DNA of 64,000 bases from Accumulibacter sp. (GTDB taxonomy: Bacteria; Pseudomonadota; Gammaproteobacteria; Burkholderiales; Rhodocyclaceae), in the NCBI GenBank assembly GCA_024235695.1, contig JACKLX010000013.1, forward strand, positions 55,492 through 119,491, in the 5' to 3' direction. How positions within the stretch are numbered: the stretch's first letter is position 1; each line of letters starts with the position of its first letter. Shown here in pieces: positions 63,662-64,000 of the stretch. Below the pieces are notes generated by a model. It ran no database searches, had not been told where the DNA came from, and saw nothing but the letters and a program-made list of their open reading frames with translations. The translations under genes and the position numbers were made by a program.

Positions 63662-63806
63662 CCCCGCCGACCGCTCCGCACGAGCTGTCGGCGGCTGCCG
63701 GCCCCCCTGCAGCCTCGCGCCGCACCTGCCGTCGCCGTTCCCGAGGGTGATCATGGCCGCGTGCTAAACTCCGCCATCAGAGCTTCCCGCTGCCGCCCGC
63801 CAGAGC

Positions 63807-64000
63807 ATGCCCCCCGCCAGTACGCCGCCTCCCGCCAGTACCCCGCCCGCCTCATCGTTGCGCATCTACCTGCGGCTGCTCGGCTACCTGCGACCACTGA
63901 TCGGCATGTTCGCAATCAGCCTGCTCGGCTACGTGATCTTCGCTTCGTCGCAACCGATGATGGCCGCAATTCTCAAGTACTTCGTCGATGAGCTGAACGA
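63807..64000 (+). CDS. msbA: Lipid A/phospholipid exporter MsbA-like, N-terminal part
   Basis: The frame is open from ATG 63807 to the window end (64 codons) and so is truncated here. After a Pro/Ser/Thr-rich start it reads LRIYLRLLGYLRPLIGMFAI and SSQPMMAAILKYFVDELNE. This is the first membrane helix region of MsbA-type ABC transporters, which flip lipid A core across the inner membrane. A possible extended -10 (TGCTAAACT, ending at 63770) lies upstream. The ATPase domain is outside the window, so the name rests on this segment. Confidence 0.75.
   Translation, partial: MPPASTPPPASTPPASSLRIYLRLLGYLRPLIGMFAISLLGYVIFASSQPMMAAILKYFVDELN

Overview
The window is one contiguous piece of a GC-rich bacterial chromosome. 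Its gene content points to a betaproteobacterium, most likely of the Rhodocyclales: an mla–ABC–ibaG–murA cluster, a DUF3579 gene, rpsU–yqeY–dnaG–rpoD, and pilMNOPQ followed by aroK–aroB–dgt. A relative of Dechloromonas or Candidatus Accumulibacter is a guess, because no rRNA is present. I saw no prophage, insertion sequence or CRISPR array. Genes are densely packed, with many 4-base (ATGA-type) overlaps.

Layout. 1-4.3 kb: the end of mlaA, then mlaC, mlaB, an ABC-2 exporter pair, ibaG and murA (outer-membrane lipid homeostasis and peptidoglycan precursor synthesis). 4.4-5.1 kb: a DUF3579 gene and tRNA-Val(CAC). 5.3-7.6 kb and 13.1-20.1 kb: two separate loci of the circularly permuted ATP-grasp / alpha-E / transglutaminase family, predicted peptide-ligation systems of unknown product. 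One has separate alpha-E and ATP-grasp genes. The other has a fused ATP-grasp/alpha-E protein flanked by two transglutaminase-like proteins. Between them lie a citrate synthase with an altered catalytic motif and glnD. 20.1-24.6 kb: three CNNM/CBS (CorC/HlyC-type) membrane proteins. 24.7-29.4 kb: rpsU, yqeY, dnaG, rpoD. 29.7-38.2 kb: an unrecognised protein, a membrane sensor (degenerate histidine kinase) fused to a DEDDh exonuclease, a PAS-GGDEF-EAL gene broken by a frameshift, and a CheB-CheR-PAS fusion. 38.5-48.8 kb: a DsbA-family thioredoxin-fold protein, glmU-glmS and gltB-gltD. 49.1-52.5 kb: pntAB, preceded by a candidate structured leader that ends in an intrinsic terminator. 52.6-56 kb: a CBS-pair protein, dgt, aroB, aroK. 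56-61 kb: pilMNOPQ. 61.4-64 kb: the class A PBP gene mrcA and the first 64 codons of msbA.

How it fits together. Most genes are housekeeping: envelope (mla, murA, glmUS, mrcA, msbA), nitrogen control and assimilation (glnD, gltBD), redox balance (pntAB), replication and transcription initiation (dnaG, rpoD), and type IV pilus assembly. The least explained parts are the doubled ATP-grasp/alpha-E/transglutaminase system, the citrate synthase that lacks a catalytic His, the kinase-like exonuclease, and the putative attenuator ahead of pntAB.
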